Notes: generated by a model from the letters alone, not told the origin. A stretch of DNA of 64,000 nucleotides from Paracoccus sp. Z118 (GCF_019061185.1 NZ_JAHQZU010000005.1:1-64000), one strand, 5' to 3'. Shown: positions 18,176 to 28,087, counted from the stretch's first letter. Numbers and translations are program-made.

Positions 18176-19495
18176 ATGGCAGATCTCTTCGATACCACGA
18201 ACCATGGGACGCGCCCGCCTGAACGTCAGGCGCCGCGTCCCTTGGCCGACCGCATCCGCCCGACCACCTTGTCCGAGGTGATCGGGCAGGATCGCGTTCT
18301 CGGCCCCGACGGCCCGCTCGGCGCGATGCTGGCGGCCGGCAGTCTCGGCTCGCTGATCCTGTGGGGGCCGCCCGGTGTGGGCAAGACCACGATCGCGCGG
18401 CTTCTGGCCCATGAAAGCGACCGCGCCTTCGTCCAGATTTCCGCGATCTTTTCCGGCGTGCCGGAACTGCGCAAGGTGTTCGAGGCCGCGCGCCTGCGCC
18501 GCGATCAAGGCCAGGGCACGCTGCTGTTCGTCGATGAAATCCACCGTTTCAACAAGGCGCAGCAGGACAGCTTCCTGCCGCATATGGAGGACGGGACGAT
18601 CCTTCTGGTCGGCGCCACGACCGAAAATCCGTCCTTTGAACTGAACGCCGCGCTGCTGTCGCGGGCGCAGGTCATCGTGCTGGGGCGGCTCGGTCCTGCC
18701 GATTTGGAACGCCTCGCGCAGCGGGCCGAGCGCGAGCTTGGCCGCGCGCTGCCGCTGACCGGCCAGGCGCGCGACGCGCTGCTGGAGATGGCGGACGGCG
18801 ACGGCCGCGCCGCCCTGAACCTGATCGAGCAGGTGATGGCGTGGAAGCTGACCGCGCCGCTCGGCACGGACGAGCTGGCCAAGCGGCTGATGCGGCGGGC
18901 GGCGAAATACGACAAGTCGGGCGACGAGCACTACAACCTGATCTCGGCCCTGCACAAATCCGTCCGCGGCTCCGACCCGGACGCCGCGCTCTACTGGCTA
19001 GCCCGGATGCTGGAGGGGGGCGAGGACCCGCGCTATCTCGCCCGCCGTCTCACCCGCATGGCGATCGAGGATATCGGGCTGGCCGATCCGGCGGCGCAGC
19101 GCCATTGCCTCGACGCCTGGGCGCTTTACGAGCGGCTGGGCTCGCCCGAAGGGGAACTCGCGCTGGCGCAGGCGGTGATCTATCTCGCGCTCGCGCCGAA
19201 ATCGAACGCGGGCTATGTCGCCTACAAGGCCGCGCGCGAGCAGGCGCGCAAGACCGGCAGCCTGATGCCGCCCGCGCATATCCTGAACGCGCCGACCGCG
19301 CTGATGAAGAATCAGGGCTACGGCGCGGGCTATGCCTATGACCACGACGCAGACGACGGGTTTTCGGGGCAGAACTACTTCCCCGAGGGGATGAAGCGCC
19401 CGGTCCTCTACCACCCCGTCGAGCGCGGGTTCGAGCGCGAGCTGAAGAAGCGGCTCGACTGGTTCGTGGGCCAGCGGCTCAAGCGCGGCGGTTGA
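18176..19495 (+). CDS. rarA: Replication-associated recombination protein RarA (MgsA)
   Basis: RarA, 439 residues, is a clamp-loader-like AAA+ ATPase acting at stalled replication forks. Walker A GPPGVGKT is at residues 64-71 and Walker B LLFVDEIH around 116-123. Sensor-1 is TTENPSFELN. The C-terminal half (KYDKSGDEHYNLISALHKSVRGSDPDAALYWLARM) is the tetramerisation region typical of RarA. The gene starts a tight run of housekeeping genes. Confidence 0.97.
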   Translation: MADLFDTTNHGTRPPERQAPRPLADRIRPTTLSEVIGQDRVLGPDGPLGAMLAAGSLGSLILWGPPGVGKTTIARLLAHESDRAFVQISAIFSGVPELRKVFEAARLRRDQGQGTLLFVDEIHRFNKAQQDSFLPHMEDGTILLVGATTENPSFELNAALLSRAQVIVLGRLGPADLERLAQRAERELGRALPLTGQARDALLEMADGDGRAALNLIEQVMAWKLTAPLGTDELAKRLMRRAAKYDKSGDEHYNLISALHKSVRGSDPDAALYWLARMLEGGEDPRYLARRLTRMAIEDIGLADPAAQRHCLDAWALYERLGSPEGELALAQAVIYLALAPKSNAGYVAYKAAREQARKTGSLMPPAHILNAPTALMKNQGYGAGYAYDHDADDGFSGQNYFPEGMKRPVLYHPVERGFERELKKRLDWFVGQRLKRGG

Positions 19496-19526
19496 CTTTG
19501 CGGGGGCGCGGCTACAGGTCAGCGGC

Positions 19527-19898
19527 ATGATGAACCCATATCTTCAGGTGGCCCTTGGCGGCGCGATGGGCGCGACCGCCCGCTATGGCGTGAACCGCGC
19601 GGCGATGACGGCGTTCGGGCCGGGATTTCCCTGGGCGACGCTGATCGTCAATGTCGCGGGCTCGTTCGCGATGGGGGCGCTGGTGGTGATGCTTGCGCGG
19701 CTCGGCAACGCGTGGGCGCCTTTGCTCATGACCGGCCTGCTGGGCGGGTTCACGACCTTCTCGGCCTTTTCGCTGGATACGCTGACGCTGTGGCAGCGTG
19801 GCGAACACGCGAGCGCCGCTGCCTATGTCGCCGCCAGCGTCGGGCTGTCGCTTCTCGCCATCGCGGCGGGACTGGCTTTTGCGCGTGTGCTGGCATGA
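19527..19898 (+). CDS. crcB: Fluoride channel CrcB (Fluc)
   Basis: CrcB, 123 residues, is a dual-topology fluoride channel with four membrane helices. Signature parts are GGAMGATARYGVNR, PWATLIVNVAGSFAMG with the essential asparagine, and TGLLGGFTTFSAFSLDTL. No fluoride riboswitch is evident in the 31 bases upstream. Its stop overlaps the next start (ATGA). Confidence 0.96.
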   Translation: MMNPYLQVALGGAMGATARYGVNRAAMTAFGPGFPWATLIVNVAGSFAMGALVVMLARLGNAWAPLLMTGLLGGFTTFSAFSLDTLTLWQRGEHASAAAYVAASVGLSLLAIAAGLAFARVLA

Positions 19899-20938
19899 GC
19901 GGCGTGCAGACCATCCGCATCGGCGCGGATGAGGGCGAGCAGCGGCTCGACCGCTGGCTGAGGAAGCGGTTTCCGCAGCTGAACCAGATCGCCATCGAAA
20001 AGCTGTGCCGCACCGGCCAGCTTCGGGTGGATGGCGGGCGGGTGAAGCCCGCGACGCGGATCGAGCCGGGGCAGGAGGTGCGGGTGCCGCCGCTGCCCGA
20101 CGCCGCGCCCGCGAGCGCCCCGCGTCCCGGCATCCGCGACGAGGATGCGCGGATGATCCAGGCCGCCGTGCTGTGGAAGGACGAGCATATCATCGCCCTG
20201 AACAAGCCGCCGGGCCTGCCGAGTCAAGGGGGCAGCGGGCAGGGGGACCGCCACGTGGACGCTCTGTCCGAAGCGCTGATGTTCGGGTTCAAGGAAAAGC
20301 CGAAACTGGTGCACCGGCTGGACAAGGACACCTCGGGCGTCCTGCTGCTGGCCCGCACCGACCGCGTGGCGCGGCGGCTGTCCGAGGCGTTCCGCGCCCG
20401 GACCACGCGCAAGATCTACTGGGCCGCCGTCGCGGGCGTGCCCAGCCCGCAGATGGGCACGATCCGGTTCGGGCTGGTGAAGGCGCCGGGGCACGGGCGC
20501 GGCGGCGAGGGGGAGAAGATGCTGTGCGTCCACCCGTCGCGGGTCGATCAGACCGAAGGGGCGAAGCGGGCGACGACCGATTACGCGGTGCTCGACAGCC
20601 TCGGCACCCGCGCCAGCTGGTGCGCGCTGGTGCCGATCACCGGGCGGACCCATCAGCTGCGCGCGCATATGGCCGAGCTTGGCCATCCGATCGTCGGCGA
20701 TGGGAAATATGGCGGCTCGGGGCAGGAAAACCTCGGCGACGGCTGGGGCGCGCAATTGGGCGGAGAGATCAGCCGCAAGCTGCATCTGCACGCCCGCTCC
20801 ATCGGGTTCGACCACCCGATCACCGGCAGGCGCGTCACCATCACCGCGCCCTTGCCCGAGCATATGTCGCGGACGTGGAAAACCCTCGGCTGGTTCGAGA
20901 ATGACGTGCCCGCCGACCCGTTCGAGGAAGCGCCGTGA
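19895..20938 (+). CDS. rluC: RluA-family 23S rRNA pseudouridine synthase (RluC-like)
   Basis: This 347-residue enzyme isomerises uridines in 23S rRNA. An S4-type RNA-binding domain (about 15-65) precedes the catalytic domain; the catalytic aspartate is Asp143 in HRLDKDTSGVLLLAR. GRTHQLRAHMAELGHPIVGDGKYG is the other family block. RluC-type specificity is inferred from the S4 plus catalytic layout and could be RluD-like. It overlaps crcB by four bases and the HAD gene by four. Confidence 0.9.
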   Translation: MSGVQTIRIGADEGEQRLDRWLRKRFPQLNQIAIEKLCRTGQLRVDGGRVKPATRIEPGQEVRVPPLPDAAPASAPRPGIRDEDARMIQAAVLWKDEHIIALNKPPGLPSQGGSGQGDRHVDALSEALMFGFKEKPKLVHRLDKDTSGVLLLARTDRVARRLSEAFRARTTRKIYWAAVAGVPSPQMGTIRFGLVKAPGHGRGGEGEKMLCVHPSRVDQTEGAKRATTDYAVLDSLGTRASWCALVPITGRTHQLRAHMAELGHPIVGDGKYGGSGQENLGDGWGAQLGGEISRKLHLHARSIGFDHPITGRRVTITAPLPEHMSRTWKTLGWFENDVPADPFEEAP

Positions 20939-21591
20939 AGCTGGTCATCTGGGATGTCGATGGGACGCTGGTGGACAGCGCCGAGATGATCCTGCGCTCG
21001 ATGGCTCTGGGCATGGCCGAGGCGGGATTGCCGGAACTGCCGCCCCGTCAGGTCGGCAGCATCGTCGGACTGTCGCTGCCGGTCGCCGTCGCGACGCTGC
21101 TGCCCGAGGCGGACGAGACGACGCGCGAAGCGGTCGTCTCCGGTTACCGGCGCAGCTATCAGCAGGACCGTTCGCGGCAGGAATCGCCGCTGTTTCCGGG
21201 CGCGCGGGACTGCCTCGACCGGCTGGCGCGGCGCGACGACCTGCTGATGGCGCTCGCCACCGGCAAGTCGCAGCGGGGGTTGACCGCGCTGATCGCGGCG
21301 CATGATCTGGGCGGATATTTCGTCGCCACGCATTGCGCCGACGGCCATCCGTCGAAGCCGGCGCCGGGCATGGTGCTGGCCTGCCTGTCCGATTCGGGTG
21401 TCCGGCCCGATGCGGCGGTGATGGTGGGCGACACGACCTGGGACATCACCATGGCCCGCAACGCCGGGATCGCCGCGCTGGGGGTGTCGTGGGGCCACCA
21501 CACGCCCGCCGAGCTGCTGGACGCGGGCGCGAGCGCGGTGGCCAGGGATTTCCCCGAACTCACCCGGCTGATCGAGGAATGGGCGGCATGA
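20935..21591 (+). CDS. HAD-family phosphatase (phosphoglycolate-phosphatase-like)
   Basis: This 218-residue hydrolase has the HAD motif I DVDGTLVDS (nucleophile Asp7, acid Asp9), a helical cap, motif II ALATGKS and motif IV VMVGDTTWDITMA. It belongs to the subfamily with phosphoglycolate phosphatases. The substrate is not defined by sequence. It starts with GTG overlapping the rluC stop and overlaps the ATP12 gene by four bases, so it is cotranslated in this operon. Confidence 0.9.
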   Translation: MKLVIWDVDGTLVDSAEMILRSMALGMAEAGLPELPPRQVGSIVGLSLPVAVATLLPEADETTREAVVSGYRRSYQQDRSRQESPLFPGARDCLDRLARRDDLLMALATGKSQRGLTALIAAHDLGGYFVATHCADGHPSKPAPGMVLACLSDSGVRPDAAVMVGDTTWDITMARNAGIAALGVSWGHHTPAELLDAGASAVARDFPELTRLIEEWAA

Positions 21592-22301
21592 GCGAATGGA
21601 AACCCAAGCGGTTCTGGACCCGCACCGGCCTTGAGCGGACGCCCGAAGGCTGGCGGGTCGCGCTGGACGGAAAGCCGGTGAACACGCCCGGCAAGCTGCC
21701 GCTGATCCTGCCGACCGAGGGCCTGGCGCAGGCGGTCGCGGCGGAGTGGGACACGGTGGGCGAGCTTATCGACCCCGGCGCGATGCCGCTGACCCGCGCG
21801 GCGAACTCGGCCATCGAGAAGGTCGCGCCGCAGTTTCCCGCCGTCGCCGCGCTGCTGGCCGAGTATGGCGGCACGGACCTTCTGTCCTACCGCGACGACC
21901 GGCAGGAGGCGCTGGCGCTGGAGCAGGCGGCCGAATGGGACCCGCTGCTCGACTGGGCGGCCGAGGAACTGGGCGCGCGGCTGATCGTGACGCGCGGCGT
22001 GATGCCGGTGGTGCAGGATGAAGCCGCGCTGCGGACGCTGGCCGCGCATGTCGCCGCGCTCGACCCCTGGGGGCTGACGGCGCTGCATGATCTGGTGACG
22101 CTGCCGGGCTCGCTGATCCTCGGGCTGGCCACCGTGCGGGGCCGGATCGACGCGGACGAGGCGCACCGGCTGGCGCGGCTCGACGAGGATTTCCAGTCCC
22201 GCCTCTGGGGCCACGACGACGAGGCGGATGCCGCCGCCGACGCCCGCCGCGCCGCGATGCGCGTGGCCGAGCGGCTGTGGCGCCTGTCCCGCGCGGGCTG
22301 A
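21588..22301 (+). CDS. ATP12-family chaperone for F1-ATPase assembly
   Basis: This 237-residue protein matches the ATP12 family, which in mitochondria and alphaproteobacteria assists F1 alpha-subunit assembly. Recognisable parts are KRFWTRTGLERTPEGWRVALDGKPVNTP at the N terminus and TDLLSYRDDRQEALALEQAAEWDPLLDWA. It ends the rarA-to-ATP12 run and starts inside the HAD gene (ATGA). Confidence 0.93.
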   Translation: MSEWKPKRFWTRTGLERTPEGWRVALDGKPVNTPGKLPLILPTEGLAQAVAAEWDTVGELIDPGAMPLTRAANSAIEKVAPQFPAVAALLAEYGGTDLLSYRDDRQEALALEQAAEWDPLLDWAAEELGARLIVTRGVMPVVQDEAALRTLAAHVAALDPWGLTALHDLVTLPGSLILGLATVRGRIDADEAHRLARLDEDFQSRLWGHDDEADAAADARRAAMRVAERLWRLSRAG

Positions 22302-22396
22302 GCCGCCGTTCCATCCGGGGTTGCGCGTGAGCTGCGCGATTTGCGCATGTGTTAAGCAACAGCGGCTTTTTGGCGCGGGCCGCACCGGCATGACGC

Positions 22397-22424
22397 TTGA
22401 CGGATTTCGACTCATCGTCACAAT
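22397..22424 (+). promoter_or_regulatory. Candidate promoter of bztABCD
   Basis: CTTGACG gives TTGACG (22397-22402), followed after 16 bases by CACAAT (22419-22424). It lies 93 bases before bztA. Small hairpins in the leader (ATGTT/AACAT from 22440 and GGGCCG/CGGCCC from about 22460) could affect translation. Confidence 0.5.
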
Positions 22425-22516
22425 GTCAGGTATTCGGGCATGTTAGCCCCCAACATATAGGGCCGGTCCACGGCCCGTCGTCGTTCCCGCATGCGCGGGC
22501 GAACAGAGAGGTCCTG

Positions 22517-23551
22517 ATGATTAAGACGGTATTCTTCGGAACGGTCGCCGCTGCCGCGGCTGCCGTGCTTTCGACCGGCGCGGCTTTCGCGGCCGAGGGT
22601 GACACCCTGCGCGCGGTGAAGGACCGCGACCAGCTGATCTGCGGCGTCAACACCGGGCTGGTCGGCTTCGCCGCGCCCGACGCGAACGGCAACTGGTCGG
22701 GCTTCGACATCTCGCTGTGCAAGGCGATCGCGGCGGCGGTCGTGGGCGATCCCAACAAGGTGCGCTTCGTGCCGACGACCGGCCAGACCCGGTTCACCGC
22801 CCTGACCTCGGGCGAGGTTGACGTGCTGACCCGCAACTCCACCTGGTCGTTCCAGCGCGACACCGATCTGGCGATGGATTTCGCGGGCGTGAACTACTAC
22901 GACGGGCAGGGCTTCATGGTCCGCAAGGACCTGGGCGTGACCAGCGCCAAGGAACTGGACGGCGCGACCGTCTGCATCCAGACCGGCACCACGACGGAAC
23001 TGAACCTTGCCGACTGGTTCCGCTCGAACAACCTGAGCTATCAGCCGGTCAACATCGATTCGAACGCCGAGGGCGAGCAGCAGTATATCGCCGGCGCCTG
23101 CGACGCCTACACCACCGACGCCTCGGGCCTCGCCGCGACCCGCGCGGCCTTCGCGGACCCTGAAAACCACGTCATCCTGCCCGAGATCATCTCGAAGGAG
23201 CCGCTGGGGCCGGCGGTCCGCCACGGCGACAACAACTGGGGCGACATCGTCCGCTGGACGCTCTTCGCGCTGATCGCGGCCGAGGAATACGGCGTCACCT
23301 CGGCCAATATCGAGGAGCTGGCCCGCTCGTCCACCAACCCGGAAGTGCAGCGTCTGCTGGGCGCCAGCGACAATCTGGGCGGCATGATCGGTCTCGATGC
23401 CGAATGGGCCAAGCGCGCCATCTCGGTCGGCGGCAACTATGGCGAGATCTTCGCCGCGACCATCGGTGAGCAGACCCCGATCGGCCTGGCCCGCGGGCTG
23501 AACGCCCAGTGGACGCAGGGCGGGCTGATGTATGCGATGCCTTTCCGCTGA
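22517..23551 (+). CDS. bztA: Amino-acid ABC transporter periplasmic binding protein (BztA/AapJ type)
   Basis: This 344-residue binding protein has a signal peptide (residues 1-23, cut after AFA). The mature protein matches the general L-amino-acid binding proteins BztA and AapJ, with TLRAVKDRDQLICGVNTGLVGFA and GFDISLCKAIAAAV near the start and HGDNNWGDIVRWTLFALIAAEE later. Related systems take up glutamate, glutamine, aspartate and asparagine. ATG 22517 follows GAGAGG. A strong terminator separates it from the permeases. Confidence 0.95.
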   Translation: MIKTVFFGTVAAAAAAVLSTGAAFAAEGDTLRAVKDRDQLICGVNTGLVGFAAPDANGNWSGFDISLCKAIAAAVVGDPNKVRFVPTTGQTRFTALTSGEVDVLTRNSTWSFQRDTDLAMDFAGVNYYDGQGFMVRKDLGVTSAKELDGATVCIQTGTTTELNLADWFRSNNLSYQPVNIDSNAEGEQQYIAGACDAYTTDASGLAATRAAFADPENHVILPEIISKEPLGPAVRHGDNNWGDIVRWTLFALIAAEEYGVTSANIEELARSSTNPEVQRLLGASDNLGGMIGLDAEWAKRAISVGGNYGEIFAATIGEQTPIGLARGLNAQWTQGGLMYAMPFR

Positions 23552-23566
23552 GCGCGGTTGAAGCAC

Positions 23567-23597
23567 AAGGCGCGCGAAGCTTTTCGCGCGCCTTTTT
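23567..23597 (+). terminator. Terminator-attenuator between bztA and bztB
   Basis: A perfect 12-base-pair stem (23567-23578 with 23583-23594) closes GCTT and ends in TTTTT. Such elements commonly keep the binding protein in excess over the membrane subunits through partial read-through. Confidence 0.85.
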
Positions 23598-23666
23598 CGT
23601 CCCGCCTCCGATGCGGGTGACCAAGACGGGAAAAATCCCGCGCCAGAAGGTCAACAGGGGAATTCG

Positions 23667-24920
23667 ATGACAGAGCTGCCGCCGGCGAACCAGCCGACCT
23701 TTCGCCTGTCCATGCTCATTTATGACCGGCGGTTCCGGTCGCTGACGATCCAGACCGTGGTGTTCATCCTGGTCATGCTGGCCGCGGCCTGGCTCGTCAA
23801 CAACACCGTCCAGAACCTTGCCGCGATGGGCAAGACGTTCAGCTTTTCCTTTCTGGACAACCGGGCGGGCTATGACATCCCGTTCAGCCTGATCCCCTAT
23901 ACCTCGGACGATTCCCATATGCGGGCGGCGATGGTGGGGCTGCTGAACACGCTGCTGGTGTCGGCGCTCGGCTGCCTGTTCGCGACGGTCGTGGGGGTCA
24001 CGACCGGGGTGCTGCGGCTGTCGAACAACTGGCTGATCGCCGGGATCGCGACGATCTATGTCGAGATCTTCCGCAACATCCCCCTGCTGCTGTGGATTCT
24101 GGTGATCCTCGCGATCTTCACCGACGTCATGCCCGCGCCGCGCGACTATCGGGGTGACGACGCCGCGGCCTCGATGATCCTGTTCGACAGCGTCGCGCCG
24201 ACCAACCGCTATACCGCCGTCCCCCGGCTGGCGATGGAGAACGCGCCCGGCCCGATGGTGATCGGCAACACCGCCATCAGCGGCGCGGTGATCGCCTATG
24301 CGGTGGCGCTGATCGCGGCGCTGCTGATCTGGCGCTGGGTCCGCGCCTGGGCGACCGACGTGCAGAACGCGACCGGGCGGCGGCCGGTGACGTGGTGGAT
24401 CTCGGTCCTGCTGTTCCTCGGACCGCTGGCGGGGCTGACCTGGCTCTTCGACGCCCATCTGATCCCGCCCGCGCTTCAGGGTTTCAATTTCTCGGGCGGC
24501 ATGAATCTCGACAACGGCTTCGTGGTGCTGGTGCTGGCGCTGACGCTCTATACCGGCGCGTTCATCGCCGAGATCGTCCGCGCCGGAATCATGTCGGTCA
24601 GCCGCGGCCAGTCCGAGGCGGCGATGGCGCTCGGCATGCGGGCCCGCCCAGTGATGGCGCTGGTGATCCTGCCGCAGGCGCTGCGGGTCATCATCCCGCC
24701 GATGATCTCGCAATTCCTGAACCTGACCAAGAACAGCTCGCTGGCCATTGCGGTGGGTTTTCCCGACCTGCGCGCGACGCTGGGCGGCACGACGCTGAAC
24801 CAGACCGGGCGCGAGATGGAATCGATGATCCTGATGATGGGCGTCTATCTGGTCATCAGCCTGCTCATCTCGGCGGCGATGAACGTCTATAACGCCCGCG
24901 TGCGGCTGAAGGAGCGGTGA
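23667..24920 (+). CDS. bztB: Amino-acid ABC transporter permease (BztB/AapQ type)
   Basis: This 417-residue inner-membrane permease has about eight hydrophobic segments. The EAA loop, which touches the ATPase, is SRGQSEAAMALGMRARPVMALVILPQALR. ATIYVEIFRNIPLLLWILVI is the typical start of the conserved membrane core. The large insertion in the middle is usual for BztB and AapQ. It is followed after one base by bztC. Confidence 0.95.
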   Translation: MTELPPANQPTFRLSMLIYDRRFRSLTIQTVVFILVMLAAAWLVNNTVQNLAAMGKTFSFSFLDNRAGYDIPFSLIPYTSDDSHMRAAMVGLLNTLLVSALGCLFATVVGVTTGVLRLSNNWLIAGIATIYVEIFRNIPLLLWILVILAIFTDVMPAPRDYRGDDAAASMILFDSVAPTNRYTAVPRLAMENAPGPMVIGNTAISGAVIAYAVALIAALLIWRWVRAWATDVQNATGRRPVTWWISVLLFLGPLAGLTWLFDAHLIPPALQGFNFSGGMNLDNGFVVLVLALTLYTGAFIAEIVRAGIMSVSRGQSEAAMALGMRARPVMALVILPQALRVIIPPMISQFLNLTKNSSLAIAVGFPDLRATLGGTTLNQTGREMESMILMMGVYLVISLLISAAMNVYNARVRLKER

Positions 24921-24921
24921 G

Positions 24922-26373
24922 ATGAGCGAAGTCCACGCCGAAACCGTTCCCTTCGTCCGGGGCACCATGCTGCCGCAGGCGCCGCCGCCCCGCGCGCAGA
25001 CCGGCGCGATCAAGTGGCTGCGCGAGAACCTGTTCTCCGGCCCGGTCAACACGCTGCTGACGCTTGTCGGGCTGTTCATCATCTGGTGGCTGTTCCAGCA
25101 TTTCTGGCCGTGGTTCCGCCATTCCGTGTGGGAGGCGTCCAGCATCGCCCAATGCCGGGCGATCATCACCGAACGCTGGGGCGAGGGGGCGACCGGCGGC
25201 TGCTTCGCGGTGATCCGCGAACGCTGGAACCAGTTCATCTTCGGCTTCTACCCGTCCAGCCAATACTGGCGCCCGAACACGATCTTCTGGCTGATGTTCC
25301 TGGCGCTGGTGCCGATCCTGTTCACCGAAAGCCGCGCCCTGCGCTGGACGGTCGTCTCCATCGCCGCGGTGCTGGGCTTTGCGCTGTCGATGCTGCTGGG
25401 CGCGCCGCCGCGGGTGCTGGCAATCCTCGCCATTGGCACTGTCCTGTGGGTGGCGCTGATCGAGCTTGCGCCGCGCCGCGCGCTGATCCCGACGGTGGTG
25501 TTTCCGTTGTTCGCGGTCTGGCTGCTCTGGGGCGGTTCGCTCTGGACGCAGGCGATGGTACTGGCGGGGGCGCTGATCGGGCTTGTGGTCTGGCGGGCGC
25601 TGTCGCGGCTGGGGATGCTCGGCGCGGCGCTGGGGCTCGTCGCCGCCGTCGCCTGGTGGTGGCTGCTGTCGGGTGACGCGGCGGCCGACCTTCAGAGGAT
25701 GTGGCCGATCTCGCTCCCGCAGGTGGAATCGCGCAGCTTCGGCGGCTTCCTGCTGGCGATCACCATCGGCGTGTCCGCCATCGTGATGTCGCTGCCGATG
25801 GGGGTGATCCTCGCGCTGGCGCGGCAGTCGGACCTGCCGGTCGTGAAGTCCTTCGCGGTGATCTTCATCGAGTTCATCCGGGGCGTGCCGCTCATCACGC
25901 TGCTGTTCGTCGCCTCGATCCTGCTCAACTACTTCCTGCCGCCGGGCACCAATTTCGACATCATCCTGCGGGTCATCATCATGGTGACGCTGTTCGCCGC
26001 AGCCTACATGGCCGAGGTGATCCGCGGCGGCCTCGCCTCGCTGCCCAAGGGGCAGTACGAGGCGGCGGCGGCGCTTGGGCTGGATTACTGGAAGGCGCAG
26101 CGGCTCATCATCCTGCCGCAGGCGCTGAAGGTCAGCATCCCCGGCGTCGTCGGCACCTTCATCGGCGTATTCAAGGACACGACGCTCGTGACATTCGTGG
26201 GGCTGTTCGATCCGCTCAAGCAGATGGCCGACACGATCCGCGCGACCTTCGAATGGAAGGGCGCCTATTGGGAGCCGTATATCTTCACCGGCACCATCTT
26301 CTTCATCCTGTGCTTCGGCATGTCCCGCTATTCCATGTATCTGGAGCGGCGACTGAAGCGCGACCACCGCTGA
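24922..26373 (+). CDS. bztC: Amino-acid ABC transporter permease (BztC/AapM type)
   Basis: This 483-residue permease pairs with BztB. The conserved core is in the last 220 residues: [18 protein letters not shown] and the EAA loop [31 protein letters not shown]. The N-terminal half has extra hydrophobic segments ([44 protein letters not shown]). It is longer than I recall for related proteins (about 430), mainly in that middle region. Confidence 0.94.
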   Translation: MSEVHAETVPFVRGTMLPQAPPPRAQTGAIKWLRENLFSGPVNTLLTLVGLFIIWWLFQHFWPWFRHSVWEASSIAQCRAIITERWGEGATGGCFAVIRERWNQFIFGFYPSSQYWRPNTIFWLMFLALVPILFTESRALRWTVVSIAAVLGFALSMLLGAPPRVLAILAIGTVLWVALIELAPRRALIPTVVFPLFAVWLLWGGSLWTQAMVLAGALIGLVVWRALSRLGMLGAALGLVAAVAWWWLLSGDAAADLQRMWPISLPQVESRSFGGFLLAITIGVSAIVMSLPMGVILALARQSDLPVVKSFAVIFIEFIRGVPLITLLFVASILLNYFLPPGTNFDIILRVIIMVTLFAAAYMAEVIRGGLASLPKGQYEAAAALGLDYWKAQRLIILPQALKVSIPGVVGTFIGVFKDTTLVTFVGLFDPLKQMADTIRATFEWKGAYWEPYIFTGTIFFILCFGMSRYSMYLERRLKRDHR

Positions 26374-26383
26374 GGGGGCGAGA

Positions 26384-27181
26384 ATGACCTATTCCGACAG
26401 CCAGACGGACGCCGCCATCGACCGCTCGCGCATGACCGTGGGCGACGAGGTCGCGATCGAGATTTCGCGGATGAACAAGTGGTATGGCACCTTCCACGTG
26501 CTGCGCGACATCGACCTGACAGTCCACCGGGGCGAGCGGATCGTCGTCTGCGGCCCGTCCGGGTCCGGCAAGTCCACGCTGATCCGCTGCATCAACCGCC
26601 TGGAGGAGCATCAGTCGGGCCGCATCCTCGTGGACGGGGTGGAACTGACCCACGACCTGAAGAACATCGACAAGGTGCGATCCGACGTCGGGATGGTGTT
26701 CCAGCACTTCAACCTGTTCCCGCATCTGACCGTGCTGGAGAACTGCACCCTCGCGCCGATCTGGGTCCGCAAGGTGCCGCGCCGTCAGGCGGACGAGACG
26801 GCCATGCGCTATCTGGAGAAGGTCCGCATCCCCGAGCAGGCGCATAAATATCCGGGCCAGCTTTCCGGCGGCCAGCAGCAGCGCGTCGCCATCGCCCGCT
26901 CGCTCTGCATGGAGCCGAAGATCATGCTGTTCGACGAGCCGACCAGCGCGCTCGATCCCGAGATGATCAAGGAGGTGCTCGACACCATGATCGAGCTGGC
27001 GCAGGACGGTATGACGATGATCTGCGTGACGCACGAGATGGGCTTCGCGCAGGCGGTGGCGAACCGCGTGATCTTCATGGATCAGGGCCAGATCGTCGAA
27101 CAGAACAGCCCGCGCGAGTTCTTCAACAACCCCAAGTCCGAACGGACAAAGCTGTTCCTCAGCCAGATTCTGGGGCATTGA
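26384..27181 (+). CDS. bztD: Amino-acid ABC transporter ATPase (BztD/AapP type)
   Basis: This 265-residue ATPase powers the Bzt transporter. Walker A GPSGSGKS is at 57-64, the signature LSGGQQQR near 163-170, Walker B IMLFDEP and the switch histidine in VTHEM follow. The N-terminal 20 residues are a short variable lead. It is the last transporter gene, with an RTX-like gene 30 bases downstream. Confidence 0.97.
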   Translation: MTYSDSQTDAAIDRSRMTVGDEVAIEISRMNKWYGTFHVLRDIDLTVHRGERIVVCGPSGSGKSTLIRCINRLEEHQSGRILVDGVELTHDLKNIDKVRSDVGMVFQHFNLFPHLTVLENCTLAPIWVRKVPRRQADETAMRYLEKVRIPEQAHKYPGQLSGGQQQRVAIARSLCMEPKIMLFDEPTSALDPEMIKEVLDTMIELAQDGMTMICVTHEMGFAQAVANRVIFMDQGQIVEQNSPREFFNNPKSERTKLFLSQILGH

Positions 27182-27211
27182 TGGCCGCAGGTTCGCGGCA
27201 GGGAGAATGCG

Positions 27212-28087
27212 ATGGACATGTACATGATGCTGGTCGGCGTGCTGGCCCTTGGCGGTCTCGCCGCGCTGGTGGGCAATTCGGGCGACGACGAGGAGGATCT
27301 CGATCCGCTTCCCGCTGATGTCTACGAAGGGCGCGATGTCATCCAGCGGGACGACGACCGCAACATCGACGACACGGTGGAAGGCACCTCGGCGGACGAG
27401 GTGATCCAGACCTATGGCGGCGAGGATACGGTCGATGGCGGGGCAGGCGATGACGTCATCGCTACGGGACGGCACGACGATCTGGTGATCGCGGACCCCG
27501 GCAACGATCTCGTCTATCTGGGCAGCGGCGACGATGTCTATCGCACCGACGACCTCGGCGTGGACATGGGCGAGGACACGATCTGGGGCGGCAGCGGCGA
27601 CGACACGATCTCCACCGGCCTCGGACGCCATCTGATCTACGGCGACGATCCCGACGAGGATGACGTCAACGGCGGCGACGACATGATCTATTCGCAGAAC
27701 GGTCAGGACACGATCTATGGCGGCGACGATGACGACTTCATCAGCGCCCTGGACGATCCCGGCATGCAGGAGGCGCGGGCGGACAGCGTCTTCGGCCGTG
27801 ATGGCGACGATACGCTGGTCGGCGACGGCTACGACACGCTCGTTGGTGGCAGCGGTGCGGACCGCTACGAACTGCCGGCCGATCTCGATGGCCCGGCGCA
27901 GATCGTCTACGGCTCGGCCGACCGGATCGTGGTGAACTACGACCAGGGTTATACCGGCGAGGCCGAACTCACGGTGATGCAGGCCGGGGACAATTCGCAG
28001 GTGTTCCTCGACGGCAAGCTGATCGCCGTGCTGCCCGACACCACCGCGGCGGATGTCAGGGCCGAGGCTGTGCTCCAGCAGGCCTGA
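27212..28087 (+). CDS. Membrane-anchored RTX-like calcium-binding protein
   Basis: This 291-residue acidic protein has one hydrophobic helix at residues 4-22 (YMMLVGVLALGGLAALVG) and no obvious cleavage site, so it is probably tethered to the inner membrane. About residues 60-215 carry degenerate RTX nonapeptides: GGAGDDVI, GSGDDVY, GGSGDDTI, GGDDDDFI, GRDGDDTLVG, GGSGADRY. These fold into a calcium-filled beta-roll in RTX proteins. It ends without a recognisable type I secretion signal. Being 30 bases after bztD and before a terminator, it is probably cotranscribed with the transporter. Function unknown. Confidence 0.8.
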   Translation: MDMYMMLVGVLALGGLAALVGNSGDDEEDLDPLPADVYEGRDVIQRDDDRNIDDTVEGTSADEVIQTYGGEDTVDGGAGDDVIATGRHDDLVIADPGNDLVYLGSGDDVYRTDDLGVDMGEDTIWGGSGDDTISTGLGRHLIYGDDPDEDDVNGGDDMIYSQNGQDTIYGGDDDDFISALDDPGMQEARADSVFGRDGDDTLVGDGYDTLVGGSGADRYELPADLDGPAQIVYGSADRIVVNYDQGYTGEAELTVMQAGDNSQVFLDGKLIAVLPDTTAADVRAEAVLQQA

